DNA of 64,000 nucleotides from Geomobilibacter sp964431365 (GTDB lineage Bacteria > Desulfobacterota > Desulfuromonadia > Geobacterales > DSM-12255), in NCBI GenBank assembly GCA_964431365.1, contig CAYSJJ010000011.1, positions 1 through 64,000 on the forward strand, read 5' to 3'. The notes beneath the pieces were generated by a model that saw nothing but the letters and a program-made list of their open reading frames with translations, was not told the origin of the DNA and made no database searches. How positions within the stretch are numbered: the stretch's first letter is position 1; each line of letters begins with the position of its first letter. This document shows, piece by piece, positions 7,812-16,406 of the stretch. A program made the translations under genes and the position numbers.

Positions 7812-8671
7812 CCCTGGACCTCCTCGACGGTGATGTCGTCGCTCACCAGTTCACGGAGCTTCTGCTCCACGAACCTGGAGGTGTACCCGGATGAGGAACA
7901 TCCCGCACAGGCCTTCCTGAAGGCGATCTGCACGTTGGCGCCGGCGATATCGATCAGTTCCAGGTCGCCGCCGTCGGTCCAGAGCTGGGGACGGATCTCG
8001 TTTTCCAGAACTTCCTGAATAAGCTGCATCTTCCGCAGGTTGGTCAGCTTTTCCGTCTTCTTGGGCGCATCCTTCTGCTGTTCGCCCAGGACTTCGGCGA
8101 TCAGCTCCCTGATCTTCGGCAGGCAGCCGCCACAGGCGCCGCCAGCCTTGGTGAAGTGGGTGACCTGTTCGGCCGTGTGCAGCCGGTTCTGGGCGATCAC
8201 CTTCTTCAGGAAGCCGTCGGTAAGGCCGAAGCACTTGCAGACAATCTCCCCCTCCTGCTCCTGGTCGTGGTCATGCCCGTGACCGTGGGTCGGCACCGGC
8301 CCTCCCCGGAACTTGGCGATGGCGACCTCCAGGGCCTCCTGCCCCATGACCGAACAGTGCATCTTCTCTTCGGGAAGCCCGCCGAGAAAATCGGCAATCT
8401 CCTTGTTGGTGACCTGCAGCGCCTCGTCCAGGGTCTTCCCCTTGATCATCTCGGTCAACGCCGAAGAAGAGGCGATGGCGCTGCCACAGCCGAAGGTCTG
8501 GAATTTGGCGTCGACGATCCGTTCCTTCTGCTCGTCCAGCTTGAGGAAGAGTTTCAAGGCATCGCCGCAGGCGAGGCTCCCCACTTCGCCGACCGCGTCC
8601 GCATCGGCTATGTCACCCACGTTGCGCGGGTTGAGAAAATGTTCCTTAACTTTATCGGTATAATCCCACAT
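7808..8671 (-). CDS. nifU: Fe-S cluster assembly scaffold NifU
   Basis: A 287-residue three-domain NifU. The N-terminal IscU-like scaffold has Cys35, Cys62 and Cys106. The central BFD-like [2Fe-2S] domain has Cys145, Cys147, Cys180 and Cys183 (CKCFGL, then GGACGGCLP). The C-terminal Nfu domain has Cys255 and Cys258 (KACAGCSSSGYT). A histidine-rich linker HGHGHDHD (129-136) joins the first two domains. The start ATG at 8671 follows GGAGG; the open frame extends upstream to 8725 but without such a site. No nif structural genes are visible, so the pair probably serves general Fe-S assembly. Confidence 0.95.
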   Translation of the reverse strand: MWDYTDKVKEHFLNPRNVGDIADADAVGEVGSLACGDALKLFLKLDEQKERIVDAKFQTFGCGSAIASSSALTEMIKGKTLDEALQVTNKEIADFLGGLPEEKMHCSVMGQEALEVAIAKFRGGPVPTHGHGHDHDQEQEGEIVCKCFGLTDGFLKKVIAQNRLHTAEQVTHFTKAGGACGGCLPKIRELIAEVLGEQQKDAPKKTEKLTNLRKMQLIQEVLENEIRPQLWTDGGDLELIDIAGANVQIAFRKACAGCSSSGYTSRFVEQKLRELVSDDITVEEVQG

Positions 8672-8703
8672 AGGTCCTCCAGATGTTTTGTTGTGAAGTA
8701 TAA

Positions 8704-8773
8704 CGCAGCGACGCCAAGAACGCAAAAAGGACTTTATCGCTCCTCTTTATTTTGCGCCCTTCGCGTCTATGCG
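8704..8773. repeat. Imperfect intergenic inverted repeat upstream of nifU
   Basis: Two 24-base arms (8704-8727 and 8750-8773) of the type CGCAGCGACGCCAAGAACGC are inverted with about 17 of 24 positions matching. A related arrangement is seen near 46630-46690. It may be a mobile palindromic repeat; no function is visible. Confidence 0.4.
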
Positions 8774-8810
8774 ATCCGGCGGGTCGACACCGCCCGTATG
8801 TCCACGGCCG

Positions 8811-10232
8811 CTACGGTTTAAGAATGAACTCCCGCCCGGCAGTCATGATCTCTTTCAGCCGCGCGTCGGTGGAGGCCTCCCCGTAGAGGCGGACGACCGG
8901 CTCGGTCCCGGACTTCCGGAACAGGAGCCAACTGCCGTCGGCAAGGATCAGCTTGGTGCCGTCGATGGTGACCACATTGGCCACCCGGGCACCGGCAACT
9001 TCGGCGGGAATCGCCTTCAGCTTGGTCGGGAAGGCCTCTTCGAGCGCGGGCGACAGGGTGATGTTCTCCCGCTTGGTCACGAACCTGCCGACCCGGCCGT
9101 AGAGCTCCTCCAGGAGCTGGCTGACCGTCTTCCCTTCCCGGGCCACCATCTCCGCCACCAGGAAGCAGGCGAGAATCCCGTCCTTCTCCGGCACGTGCCC
9201 TCTGATACTGAGGCCGGCACTCTCCTCGCCGCCGATGATAATCTTGTCCTGGCTGATCAACTCGCCGATGTACTTGAAGCCGACCGGGGTCTCGAAAACC
9301 TCGACGCCGTGGTGCCTGGCAACGGCATCAACGAGGTGGGAGGTGGCCACGCTCCGGGCAACCCCGCCGCTCATACCCCGTACCCTAACCAGGTAATCCA
9401 GGAGCAGCGCGATGATATAGTTCGGTTCGATATACGTACCGTCGCTGTCAACAATGCCGAAACGGTCAGCATCGCCGTCGGTGGCGATGCCGAGGCGGAT
9501 CGCCGGGTCTCCCTTCACCAGCGAGATGAAATCCTGGATGTACTTCTCCGCCGGCTCGGGCGGGAATCCTCCGAAATAGGGATCTCTCCGGTCGTTGATG
9601 ACCCGGATGTCGACACCGGCTCCCCTGAGCGGCTCATCCAGATAGCCACGGGCAGTACCATAGAGAGGGTTGACCGCCAGGGTGCCAAGGCGGGCAATGG
9701 CGGCTAAATCGACCTTGGTGGCCAGATCGGCGAGATAACGCTCACGGGGGTCAATCTCCTCCAGGAGCCCCTGCTTCAAGGCCTCGTCCAGGGCAATCTC
9801 CCGGTAGCAGACCTCCCCCAGCATCTCGTTGGCCCGACGCTCGATATCCCCGGTCGTTTCGGGAAGTGCCGGACCGCCCCAGGCGGGTGAAAACTTGACC
9901 CCGTTGTACTCGGGGGGATTGTGGCTGGCGGTGAAGTTGATGGCGCCGGCGGCCTGGCGCCGCAGGATCTCGAACGAAATGACCGGTGTGGGGGTGTCGC
10001 GTCGGCAGAGAAAGGTCTTGACGCCGGCACCGGCCAGAACCCGTGCCGCCTCTTTGGCAAAGCGCTCACCCATGAAACGGGAGTCGTAGCCGACCACCAT
10101 CCCCTTATCCCGGTCCGGCCCCGCCATGACGTGATCCGCTATGGCCTGCACGACCACCTTCACGTTGTCGAAGACAAAATCCTCGCACAGAATACCGCGC
10201 CACCCGGACGTACCGAATGCAATACGCGCCAT
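8811..10232 (-). CDS. Phosphoglucomutase/phosphomannomutase family protein
   Basis: A 473-residue alpha-D-phosphohexomutase that moves phosphate between C1 and C6 of hexoses. Phosphoserine Ser103 lies in TASHNPPEYNG, the Mg2+ loop is DGDADRFGIVD, the sugar-binding loop GGEESAG is present, and the phosphate-binding end is RKSGTEPVVRL. The start ATG at 10232 (MARIAFGTSGWRG) follows GGGAGG; the long open frame upstream to 10619 overlaps intergenic promoter sequence and is not coding. Substrate choice (glucose, mannose or glucosamine) cannot be read from the motifs. The window's own glmM is a separate gene. Confidence 0.92.
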   Translation of the reverse strand: MARIAFGTSGWRGILCEDFVFDNVKVVVQAIADHVMAGPDRDKGMVVGYDSRFMGERFAKEAARVLAGAGVKTFLCRRDTPTPVISFEILRRQAAGAINFTASHNPPEYNGVKFSPAWGGPALPETTGDIERRANEMLGEVCYREIALDEALKQGLLEEIDPRERYLADLATKVDLAAIARLGTLAVNPLYGTARGYLDEPLRGAGVDIRVINDRRDPYFGGFPPEPAEKYIQDFISLVKGDPAIRLGIATDGDADRFGIVDSDGTYIEPNYIIALLLDYLVRVRGMSGGVARSVATSHLVDAVARHHGVEVFETPVGFKYIGELISQDKIIIGGEESAGLSIRGHVPEKDGILACFLVAEMVAREGKTVSQLLEELYGRVGRFVTKRENITLSPALEEAFPTKLKAIPAEVAGARVANVVTIDGTKLILADGSWLLFRKSGTEPVVRLYGEASTDARLKEIMTAGREFILKP

Positions 10233-10337
10233 GTTCCCTCCCGTAGAGCCGAAATGGGTATCATTGAATCCTGTAACAGTAATATATGGGTCCGGGTCCG
10301 TCAAGAAAATCGGGCCCATAACAGCGGGAATTTCCTG

Positions 10338-10367
10338 TTGACTTTTTTTGGGCGAAGTTGCTAGAGT
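10338..10367 (+). promoter_or_regulatory. Predicted promoter of the PxxKW gene
   Basis: TTGACT (10338-10343) and TAGAGT (10362-10367) are 18 bp apart. They lie about 45 bp upstream of the start codon, and AGGAGG follows downstream. Confidence 0.5.
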
Positions 10368-10412
10368 TGATTTTACGCGAAAAACGGCAATTACCCAATA
10401 GGAGGCTTTTTC

Positions 10413-10709
10413 ATGCAGTGTCAAACAGTTCTTCCTGGTACCGAGTGTACGTTCTGGGGCAAGCAGGGGTGTGTATTCTCCGAAGGTTCCTGCCAGGTTG
10501 TGGTTGAAAATTGTGAAGGGTGCGAGCGGATCGTCGACGGGACCATCGGCCGCGTCTGCGGTGCCTATCCCGCTCCGGAGAAGAAATGGACCGGCGGTAT
10601 CTGCAATTTCGCCACCCACGTAAAAGTGGAGATCAAGACCGAGGAAACCAAGATCAACCCTCTCAAGGCTTCCAAGAAGGCCTCCGGCGGTGGCGGCAAG
10701 AAGAAGTAG
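10413..10709 (+). CDS. PxxKW family cysteine-rich protein
   Basis: A 98-residue cytoplasmic protein with eight cysteines (3, 12, 20, 27, 34, 37, 49, 63) and the signature PEKKW that names the family. The C-terminus is rich in lysine and glycine. The start has a strong AGGAGG site, and a dedicated promoter and terminator flank the gene, so it is probably a well expressed single-gene unit. The family is known mainly from anaerobic deltaproteobacteria. The Cys spacing suggests metal or Fe-S binding, but this is inference and no function is established to my knowledge. Confidence 0.85.
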   Translation: MQCQTVLPGTECTFWGKQGCVFSEGSCQVVVENCEGCERIVDGTIGRVCGAYPAPEKKWTGGICNFATHVKVEIKTEETKINPLKASKKASGGGGKKK

Positions 10710-10733
10710 TCAGTTCCCAGAGCAGACTCACAG

Positions 10734-10760
10734 AAGGGAGGATCGCATCCTCCCTTTTTT
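10734..10760 (+). terminator. Intrinsic terminator after the PxxKW gene
   Basis: A 10-bp stem (10734-10743 with 10747-10756) with a 3-base loop is followed by a run of T residues. The Nudix gene starts 25 bp further on and must be read through from this unit or have its own promoter. Confidence 0.88.
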
Positions 10761-10781
10761 TATTCCCCGGAGAGAGACGCC

Positions 10782-11258
10782 ATGCCGTTCGAACTGCTCG
10801 CCTGCCCCCGCTGTGGAACTGCGGTCAAGTCGTACCGCAACCCCTTCCCAACCGTGGATATCATCATCGAAATCAACGATCAGATCGTCCTGATCGAACG
10901 GAAGAACGAGCCGTTCGGCTGGGCGCTCCCCGGCGGGTTCGTGGACTACGGGGAGTCTCTCGAGGCGGCGGCGTTGCGTGAGGCTAGGGAAGAGACATCG
11001 CTGGAGATCGGTACGCTGAGGCTGGTCGGATGTTACTCGGATCCGGCTCGGGACCCCCGGCAGCACAACATATCCACCGTCTTTGCCGCGACCGCCGACG
11101 CGTTGCCGGTGGCCGGCGACGATGCGGCCGATGCGAAGCTCTTCTCTCCCCGTCAGCTTCCTATGCCGCTCTGCTTCGACCACGCCAGGATCATCAGGGA
11201 CTATCTCAGCCTGAAGGAAAGTGGCCTACTCGCCCGCCTGCCCGTCCTCGCTCCCTGA
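10782..11258 (+). CDS. Nudix hydrolase with N-terminal CxxC
   Basis: A 158-residue Nudix-fold pyrophosphohydrolase. The Nudix box spans about residues 51-73 (GGFVDYGESLEAAALREAREET), with the REAREE core matching REXXEE. The N-terminus carries CPRC (8-11), as in ADP-ribose or NADH pyrophosphatase relatives with a small zinc knuckle, though only one CxxC is present. The start lies behind GGAGAGA. Its last 33 bp overlap the 3' end of the convergent GGDEF/EAL gene. Substrate unknown. Confidence 0.88.
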   Translation: MPFELLACPRCGTAVKSYRNPFPTVDIIIEINDQIVLIERKNEPFGWALPGGFVDYGESLEAAALREAREETSLEIGTLRLVGCYSDPARDPRQHNISTVFAATADALPVAGDDAADAKLFSPRQLPMPLCFDHARIIRDYLSLKESGLLARLPVLAP

Positions 11259-13610
11259 TTCCCACCCCCTCTGGCGCATGAATTCCACCACCTTGTCCGG
11301 CGGGATCGGCCTGCTGATAAGATACCCCTGGATTTCATCGCACATGGTCTCCTTCAAAAAGGCGTACTGTCCCGCGGTTTCCACACCCTCGGCAATCACC
11401 TTCAGGTCGAGACTGTTCCCCATGGCAATGATGGCGGTGGCGATCGCCGCATCGGTCTTGTTCTGAACCACGTCGCGCACGAACGACTTGTCTATCTTCA
11501 GCGTGTTCACGGAAAAACGCTTCAATTGGGCAAGCGAGGAGTAGCCGGTGCCGAAATCGTCCACCGAGATGTGCACACCCATGTCGCGCAGATGGGTCAG
11601 CACCTGGATGATCGGATCGGGATTCTGCATGATGACCGTCTCGGTGATCTCGAACTCCAGGAAGCAGGGGTCGAGACCGGTCTGTCGCAGGACTCCGACG
11701 ACCACGTCGAGGAAGTTCCGCTGCTGGAGCTGACAGCCGGAAAGGTTCACTGCGACCCGCAGACGGGGGAGCCCCTGCTGCTCCCAGGCCAGGTGCTGAC
11801 GACAGGCCTCTTCCATGACCCACTCGCCGATCGGGATGATCAGCCCGGTCTCTTCGGCCAGCGGAATGAATTCGCCAGGGGGAAGAATGCCCAGTTCTGG
11901 ATGATCCCAGCGCAAAAGCGCTTCCATGGCGGTTATCTGACCGCTGACGAGATCGACCTTTGGCTGGTAATAGAGCATGAACTCGTTCTTTTCCAGCGCC
12001 TTGCGCAGGCTGTTTTCCAGGACGAGGCGCCGGTGGGAATCCTCGTCCATGGAGCGGTCGTAGTACTGGAGTACGCTCCCCCCCAGCCCCTTCGCATGGT
12101 ACATGGCAACATCGGCCTTCTTGATCAGACTGTCCATATCCTCCGAGTCCAGCGGATACATGCTGATGCCGATACTCGCCGTTACGAACAGCTCATGGTC
12201 ATCGATGGTGTACGGCCGGGCAATGGTGTTGAGAATCTTGTGGGCCACCAGTTCCGCATCTTCCCGATGCTCCAGGTTGCAGAGAACGATCGTGTATTCG
12301 TCGCCACCGAAACGGGCCACGGAGTCGATTTCCCTGAGCGAGCCGGAAAGTCTCTTTGCCACCTGGAGGAGCAGCTTGTCTCCTGTCGGGTGTCCGAGTG
12401 TGTCGTTGATCACCTTGAAGCGGTCCAGATCGAGGAAAATAAGGGCCGCCAGCTTGTGGTGACGATGGGCGAGAGACATGGCCTGCTTGAGCCGGTCCAG
12501 GAAGAGTATCCGATTGGGAAGCCCGGTCAGGTTGTCGTGGTGGGCAAGGTTGTACAGTCGGGCCTGGGTCATCTTCCGTTCGGTGACATCCCGCCAGATC
12601 CCCCAAATGGCCGCTGGGTGTCCGTCACGAAGGCTGCCGGTGAGGCTTCCCTCCACGCTGATCTCCTGGCCGTCTTTTGCCCTAAATATCGCCTCAATGC
12701 TGTCAACGGTCCCTCCTGAGCCCACCTTCTCGACACCCTGCCGGTACCTTTCGCGGGATTCCTCGGTCAGAAATGCCGTAAACTCTTTACGAGAAAGCTC
12801 GTCGCGGCTGAACTGAACCGCATCCAGCATGGCCCGGTTGGCGAACAGGAGTTGACCGTCGAGACTGACGCAGTGGATGAGATCATTGGCCGTATCCAGG
12901 AAGTTGAGGAGCTTTTGTTCACTCTCCCTCGCCAGCGACGTCTCGGCACGAATCACCGACATCAGGAACGTGGCGATGATCGCGGCGGCAGCGTTGAGCA
13001 GCCCGACCCAGCAGACCATCAGCACGACATAGAGCAGGTCCTCGTGCAACTGGGTATTGACGAACGGCATCGGGACATAGCCGACCAACGACCGCTTTTC
13101 CAGAACGAGAAGCAGGCCGTAAAGCAGGCCCCCCAGGGCACCGGTGAACCATACGTCGCGATACCGTTCCAGCAGGAACGCCGCCTCGATGGTGACGATA
13201 AGGTAGACCGGCCAGAACCAGCTGGCGGCGCCGCCACTGAAATGGATGAGCACCGTGACGAACAGGAAGTCGAGCAGAATCTCCAGACGGTCGATGTAGC
13301 GGAGATGCCGGATCCGGGCGTAGAAGAAGTGGTAGAGCGAGTTGTAGCACGCCACGACCAGTATGGAGAGGAAGATGAAGAGGATCTGCTGGCGTGAAAG
13401 GAAGAAGCCGTAACGGCTGAGGGAAAACGTGCAGCCGGCGAAGAGCCCGTACAGGGAGGTCATGAACAGGAGCAGCCAGCGCATCTTGGCCACCAGCCGG
13501 TTTCGCCAGGCCTGCTCGGCCGCCGTATCGAGGGTACTGTCCAAAAGGGTGCCACTGATGTTCCTGGCCAGGAAGTCAACCCACGGCACCTGTTCGCTGT
13601 TTCTCGTCAT
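11226..13610 (-). CDS. Membrane PAS-GGDEF-EAL c-di-GMP signalling protein
   Basis: A 794-residue protein with about six N-terminal membrane segments (roughly 40-215), a PAS domain (about 230-350), a GGDEF domain (about 355-520) and an EAL domain (about 530-785). The GGDEF signature is GGDEY, a conservative change that may keep diguanylate cyclase activity. The EAL domain keeps MEALLRWDHP, DDFGTGYSSL and IAEGVE, so c-di-GMP phosphodiesterase activity is likely. Net direction of activity cannot be predicted. It stands alone and converges on the Nudix gene. Confidence 0.92.
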   Translation of the reverse strand: MTRNSEQVPWVDFLARNISGTLLDSTLDTAAEQAWRNRLVAKMRWLLLFMTSLYGLFAGCTFSLSRYGFFLSRQQILFIFLSILVVACYNSLYHFFYARIRHLRYIDRLEILLDFLFVTVLIHFSGGAASWFWPVYLIVTIEAAFLLERYRDVWFTGALGGLLYGLLLVLEKRSLVGYVPMPFVNTQLHEDLLYVVLMVCWVGLLNAAAAIIATFLMSVIRAETSLARESEQKLLNFLDTANDLIHCVSLDGQLLFANRAMLDAVQFSRDELSRKEFTAFLTEESRERYRQGVEKVGSGGTVDSIEAIFRAKDGQEISVEGSLTGSLRDGHPAAIWGIWRDVTERKMTQARLYNLAHHDNLTGLPNRILFLDRLKQAMSLAHRHHKLAALIFLDLDRFKVINDTLGHPTGDKLLLQVAKRLSGSLREIDSVARFGGDEYTIVLCNLEHREDAELVAHKILNTIARPYTIDDHELFVTASIGISMYPLDSEDMDSLIKKADVAMYHAKGLGGSVLQYYDRSMDEDSHRRLVLENSLRKALEKNEFMLYYQPKVDLVSGQITAMEALLRWDHPELGILPPGEFIPLAEETGLIIPIGEWVMEEACRQHLAWEQQGLPRLRVAVNLSGCQLQQRNFLDVVVGVLRQTGLDPCFLEFEITETVIMQNPDPIIQVLTHLRDMGVHISVDDFGTGYSSLAQLKRFSVNTLKIDKSFVRDVVQNKTDAAIATAIIAMGNSLDLKVIAEGVETAGQYAFLKETMCDEIQGYLISRPIPPDKVVEFMRQRGWESGSEDGQAGE

Positions 13611-13646
13611 CCACTCCCCGAACGTCCTGCCAGAGGCAGGAATAGA

Positions 13647-14456
13647 TTATGTCACGAACCGCAGTTCCGGAGCCGCCGGCAGGATGCCCAGCTCAGCGGC
13701 ATCCTGGAAGAAACGTGCGACCCCCTGCCGATGAGCAGGCGTGAGGTCGTAGGAAATGGTCCGCCAGTAGTCCACGAGCTCTTTTCGGTCCATCCAGGTC
13801 GATTCTTGACTGTTTTCGGCAATTTCTTCGTATGAACCCAGCGCCCGCTGCTTGGCGGCGAGGAGATCGGCCAGCAGGCACCTGAGTTCGTCACGGTGCT
13901 GTTCAACCGCCTCACGCCGAACAATCCAGAGCGCGAAGACGAAGGGGAGACCGGTGGCGGCGTACCAGAGCGCGCCGAGATCGAAACAGTGAACGTCACG
14001 CTGCGCCGAAGCCGCCTTGAGAGCAGCGTCGCCAATGAGGAGGCAGGCGGGATAACGATCGAGATCGAGCCCATTGGTCCGCTCAAAGCTGGCCGTTACG
14101 CCGTGATACTTTTCAAGCAGGATCCTCAGCAGCACCACCGACGTCTCCGATTCACTCGTCAACCCGATGGTATGGCCAGCAAGCGCCTCGATGGGGAGGC
14201 GGGAAAAGAGGAGTACGCTCTTGACCGGACCAATGGCGCTGATGGAAAGGTCAGGGAGGAGGTAGTAGCGCTCGGCCCGGCGCCCGTACTCGATGGACGA
14301 CGACGGGCAGAGATCGACCTCACCCTGGCGCAGCCTTTCGTTCAACACCGCCGGCACCCCGCGCTCAAGTCGGTAGCGGTCTGTCGGAAACTCCTTCAAC
14401 AGTTCGTGAAAGATCGGTGTACAGTTGGCATAGGTAATCTGGCCAATGGTCAACAT
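13647..14456 (-). CDS. mqnA: Chorismate dehydratase MqnA (futalosine pathway)
   Basis: A 269-residue periplasmic-binding-like enzyme that dehydrates chorismate to 3-enolpyruvylbenzoate, the first step of futalosine-type menaquinone synthesis. Family features are the start MLTIGQITYANCTPIF, the EVDLCPSSSIEYGRRAERYYLLPDLSI segment and SVLLFSR. The ATG at 14456 follows GGAGG; the frame runs 6 codons further upstream. The gene stands between gcvH and the GGDEF/EAL gene. Use of this pathway fits a respiratory anaerobe. Confidence 0.9.
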   Translation of the reverse strand: MLTIGQITYANCTPIFHELLKEFPTDRYRLERGVPAVLNERLRQGEVDLCPSSSIEYGRRAERYYLLPDLSISAIGPVKSVLLFSRLPIEALAGHTIGLTSESETSVVLLRILLEKYHGVTASFERTNGLDLDRYPACLLIGDAALKAASAQRDVHCFDLGALWYAATGLPFVFALWIVRREAVEQHRDELRCLLADLLAAKQRALGSYEEIAENSQESTWMDRKELVDYWRTISYDLTPAHRQGVARFFQDAAELGILPAAPELRFVT

Positions 14457-14532
14457 GGGCGCTCCTCCATACAATTCGTCGAATTCTCATCAGGCATAGT
14501 CGATGGTTCACATGCAAAACAGCAGGCACAAA

Positions 14533-14561
14533 AAAAGGGCGAGACAAGTTCTCGCCCTTTT
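14533..14561 (-). terminator. Intrinsic terminator after gcvH
   Basis: A 12-bp stem (14533-14544 with 14550-14561) has a 5-base loop. On the minus strand it is followed by an unbroken T run. It ends the accB-accC-gcvH transcript. Confidence 0.88.
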
Positions 14562-14579
14562 CTTCCTATGAATTCCAGC

Positions 14580-14966
14580 CTACTCGCTTTCGGCAATCGC
14601 CTCGGCGTAGTCTTCCGCAGACAGGAGCAATTTCAACTCTTCCGGGTCCGACATCTCCACCATGATCAGCCAGCCGCTGTCATAGGGATCATCGTTGATC
14701 GGCTCAGGGGAGTCGGCCACCTCGCTGTTCACCTCAAGGACGGTACCGCTCACCGGCGCGTAGAGATCGGCAACGGTCTTGCGCGCCTCGATGGAGCCGA
14801 AGGAATCGTCCTGCTCCAATTCGTCGCCTACCGAGGGGAGCTCGACCGCGGTGACGATCCCCAGTTCCTCCTGGGCATAGTCGGTGACGCCGATAACCGC
14901 CTTCTCCCCCTCGATCCTGATCCAGAGATGCTCTTTGCTGTACTTAAGTTCCTCGGGCAAATCCAT
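14580..14966 (-). CDS. gcvH: Glycine cleavage system H protein-like lipoyl protein
   Basis: A 128-residue lipoyl carrier. Lys63 in SIEARKTVADLYAPVSG aligns with the lipoylated lysine of GcvH, and the flanking hairpin (HLWIRIEGEKAVIGVTDYAQEELG) is typical. No gcvP or gcvT is in view. The gene directly follows accC (3-bp gap), so it is expressed with acetyl-CoA carboxylase subunits. It may serve lipoyl relay rather than glycine cleavage, which is inference from context. The sequence around the lysine (EARKT rather than ESVKA) is less standard. Confidence 0.88.
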   Translation of the reverse strand: MDLPEELKYSKEHLWIRIEGEKAVIGVTDYAQEELGIVTAVELPSVGDELEQDDSFGSIEARKTVADLYAPVSGTVLEVNSEVADSPEPINDDPYDSGWLIMVEMSDPEELKLLLSAEDYAEAIAESE

Positions 14967-14969
14967 AAA

Positions 14970-16310
14970 TCACTCCAGCACAATCCGCTCAAGGAAACTC
15001 GTATCGATGTTTCCTTCGATGAAATCCTTGTTGGCCATGATTCGCTTGTGGAACGGGATGGTGGTCTTGATCCCTTCCACGATATACTCGTCCAAAGCCC
15101 GTGCCATGCGGCGGATTGCCGCTTCGCGACTCTCGGCATGCACGATCAGCTTGGCGATCAGCGAATCGTAATGTGGAACGACAGTATACCCATCGTATAC
15201 GAAGGAGTCAACCCGAACACCGAGGCCGCCCGGCGTGTGGTAGGAAGTGATCTTCCCGGGGGAGGGGGTGAACTTGACCGGGTCTTCGGCATTGATCCGG
15301 CACTCGATGGCGTGGCCGTTGATCTTCACATCGCTCTGGGCGTAACGGAGCTTCTCCCCAAAGGCCACCCGGATCTGCTCCTGCACGATGTCGATACCGG
15401 TGATCATCTCGGTCACCGGGTGCTCCACCTGGACCCGGGTATTCATCTCCATGAAGTAGAAGTTGTTGTCCTTGTCCACCAGGAACTCGATGGTGCCGGC
15501 ACTGGAGTAGCCGACCGCCTTGGCGGCGCGCACGGCGGCTTCTCCCATGGCTGCCCTGAGTTCCGGCGTGCTGATCACCGACGGCGCCTCCTCGATGATC
15601 TTCTGGTGCCGGCGCTGGATGGAGCAGTCGCGCTCACCCAGGTGGATGACGTTGCCGTGCTTGTCGCCGAGGATCTGGATCTCCACGTGCCGCGGACGCT
15701 CGCAGTACTTCTCGATGTAGACTTCCGGGTTGCCGAAACCGGACTGGGCCTCGGCCCGGGCCGTGGCAAAGGCGTTGGGGAGCGCTGCCGGCGAGTGGAC
15801 AATCTTCATACCCCGCCCGCCGCCGCCGGCGGTCGCCTTGATGATGACCGGAAAACCGATCTCCTTGGCGATCTTGACCGCTTCTTCGACGTCCTTTACC
15901 CCCTCCTTGGTGCCGGGGAGGATCGGTACGTTTTCCTTGATCACCGCTTGACGGGCGCTGATCTTGTCCCCCATGACCTTCATGCTGTACGATGAGGGGC
16001 CGATGAAGGTAATGCCGCACTGCTCGCAGATCTCGGCGAACCGGGCGTTCTCGGAGAGAAAGCCGTAGCCGGGGTGAATCGCCTCGCTATCGGTCAGCTC
16101 GGCGGCACTGATGATGGCGTTGATATTGAGGTAGCTCAAAAGGCTGGGAGGCGGACCGATGCAGACGCTCTCGTCCGCCAGCTTCACGTGGAGCGAGTCC
16201 TTGTCGGCGGTGGAGTAAACCGCCACGGTCTTGATGCCGAGCTCCTTGCAGGCCCGGATGACGCGCATGGCAATCTCGCCCCGGTTGGCGATGAGCACTT
16301 TATGGAACAT
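14970..16310 (-). CDS. accC: Acetyl-CoA carboxylase biotin carboxylase subunit
   Basis: A 446-residue ATP-grasp biotin carboxylase that carboxylates biotin on BCCP with ATP and bicarbonate. Evidence is the start MFHKVLIANRGEIAMRVIRAC, the glycine-rich ATP loop KATAGGGGRGMKIV, the catalytic MEMNTRVQVEHPVTE segment and full family length. The ATG at 16310 follows CAGGAGAC; the frame upstream to 16358 is unlikely to be coding. It lies about 95 bp downstream of accB and 3 bp upstream of gcvH. Confidence 0.96.
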   Translation of the reverse strand: MFHKVLIANRGEIAMRVIRACKELGIKTVAVYSTADKDSLHVKLADESVCIGPPPSLLSYLNINAIISAAELTDSEAIHPGYGFLSENARFAEICEQCGITFIGPSSYSMKVMGDKISARQAVIKENVPILPGTKEGVKDVEEAVKIAKEIGFPVIIKATAGGGGRGMKIVHSPAALPNAFATARAEAQSGFGNPEVYIEKYCERPRHVEIQILGDKHGNVIHLGERDCSIQRRHQKIIEEAPSVISTPELRAAMGEAAVRAAKAVGYSSAGTIEFLVDKDNNFYFMEMNTRVQVEHPVTEMITGIDIVQEQIRVAFGEKLRYAQSDVKINGHAIECRINAEDPVKFTPSPGKITSYHTPGGLGVRVDSFVYDGYTVVPHYDSLIAKLIVHAESREAAIRRMARALDEYIVEGIKTTIPFHKRIMANKDFIEGNIDTSFLERIVLE

Positions 16311-16406
16311 GAATGTCTCCTGTAAGAAAAGGCACAAAGCACAAGGCACGAGCCACAAGATGAGTGTACGACTCTATCCTGCGTGCGCCTCTGCCTTGCG
16401 CCCGGA

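Noticed and set aside
6639..8671. A nitrogen fixation gene cluster around nifU-nifS
   Set aside because: No nifHDK or accessory nif genes flank the pair; the neighbours are housekeeping genes.
13896..15995. A 699-residue plus-strand open frame opposite mqnA, gcvH and accC
   Set aside because: It lies fully antisense to three well supported genes and is an effect of high GC codon use.
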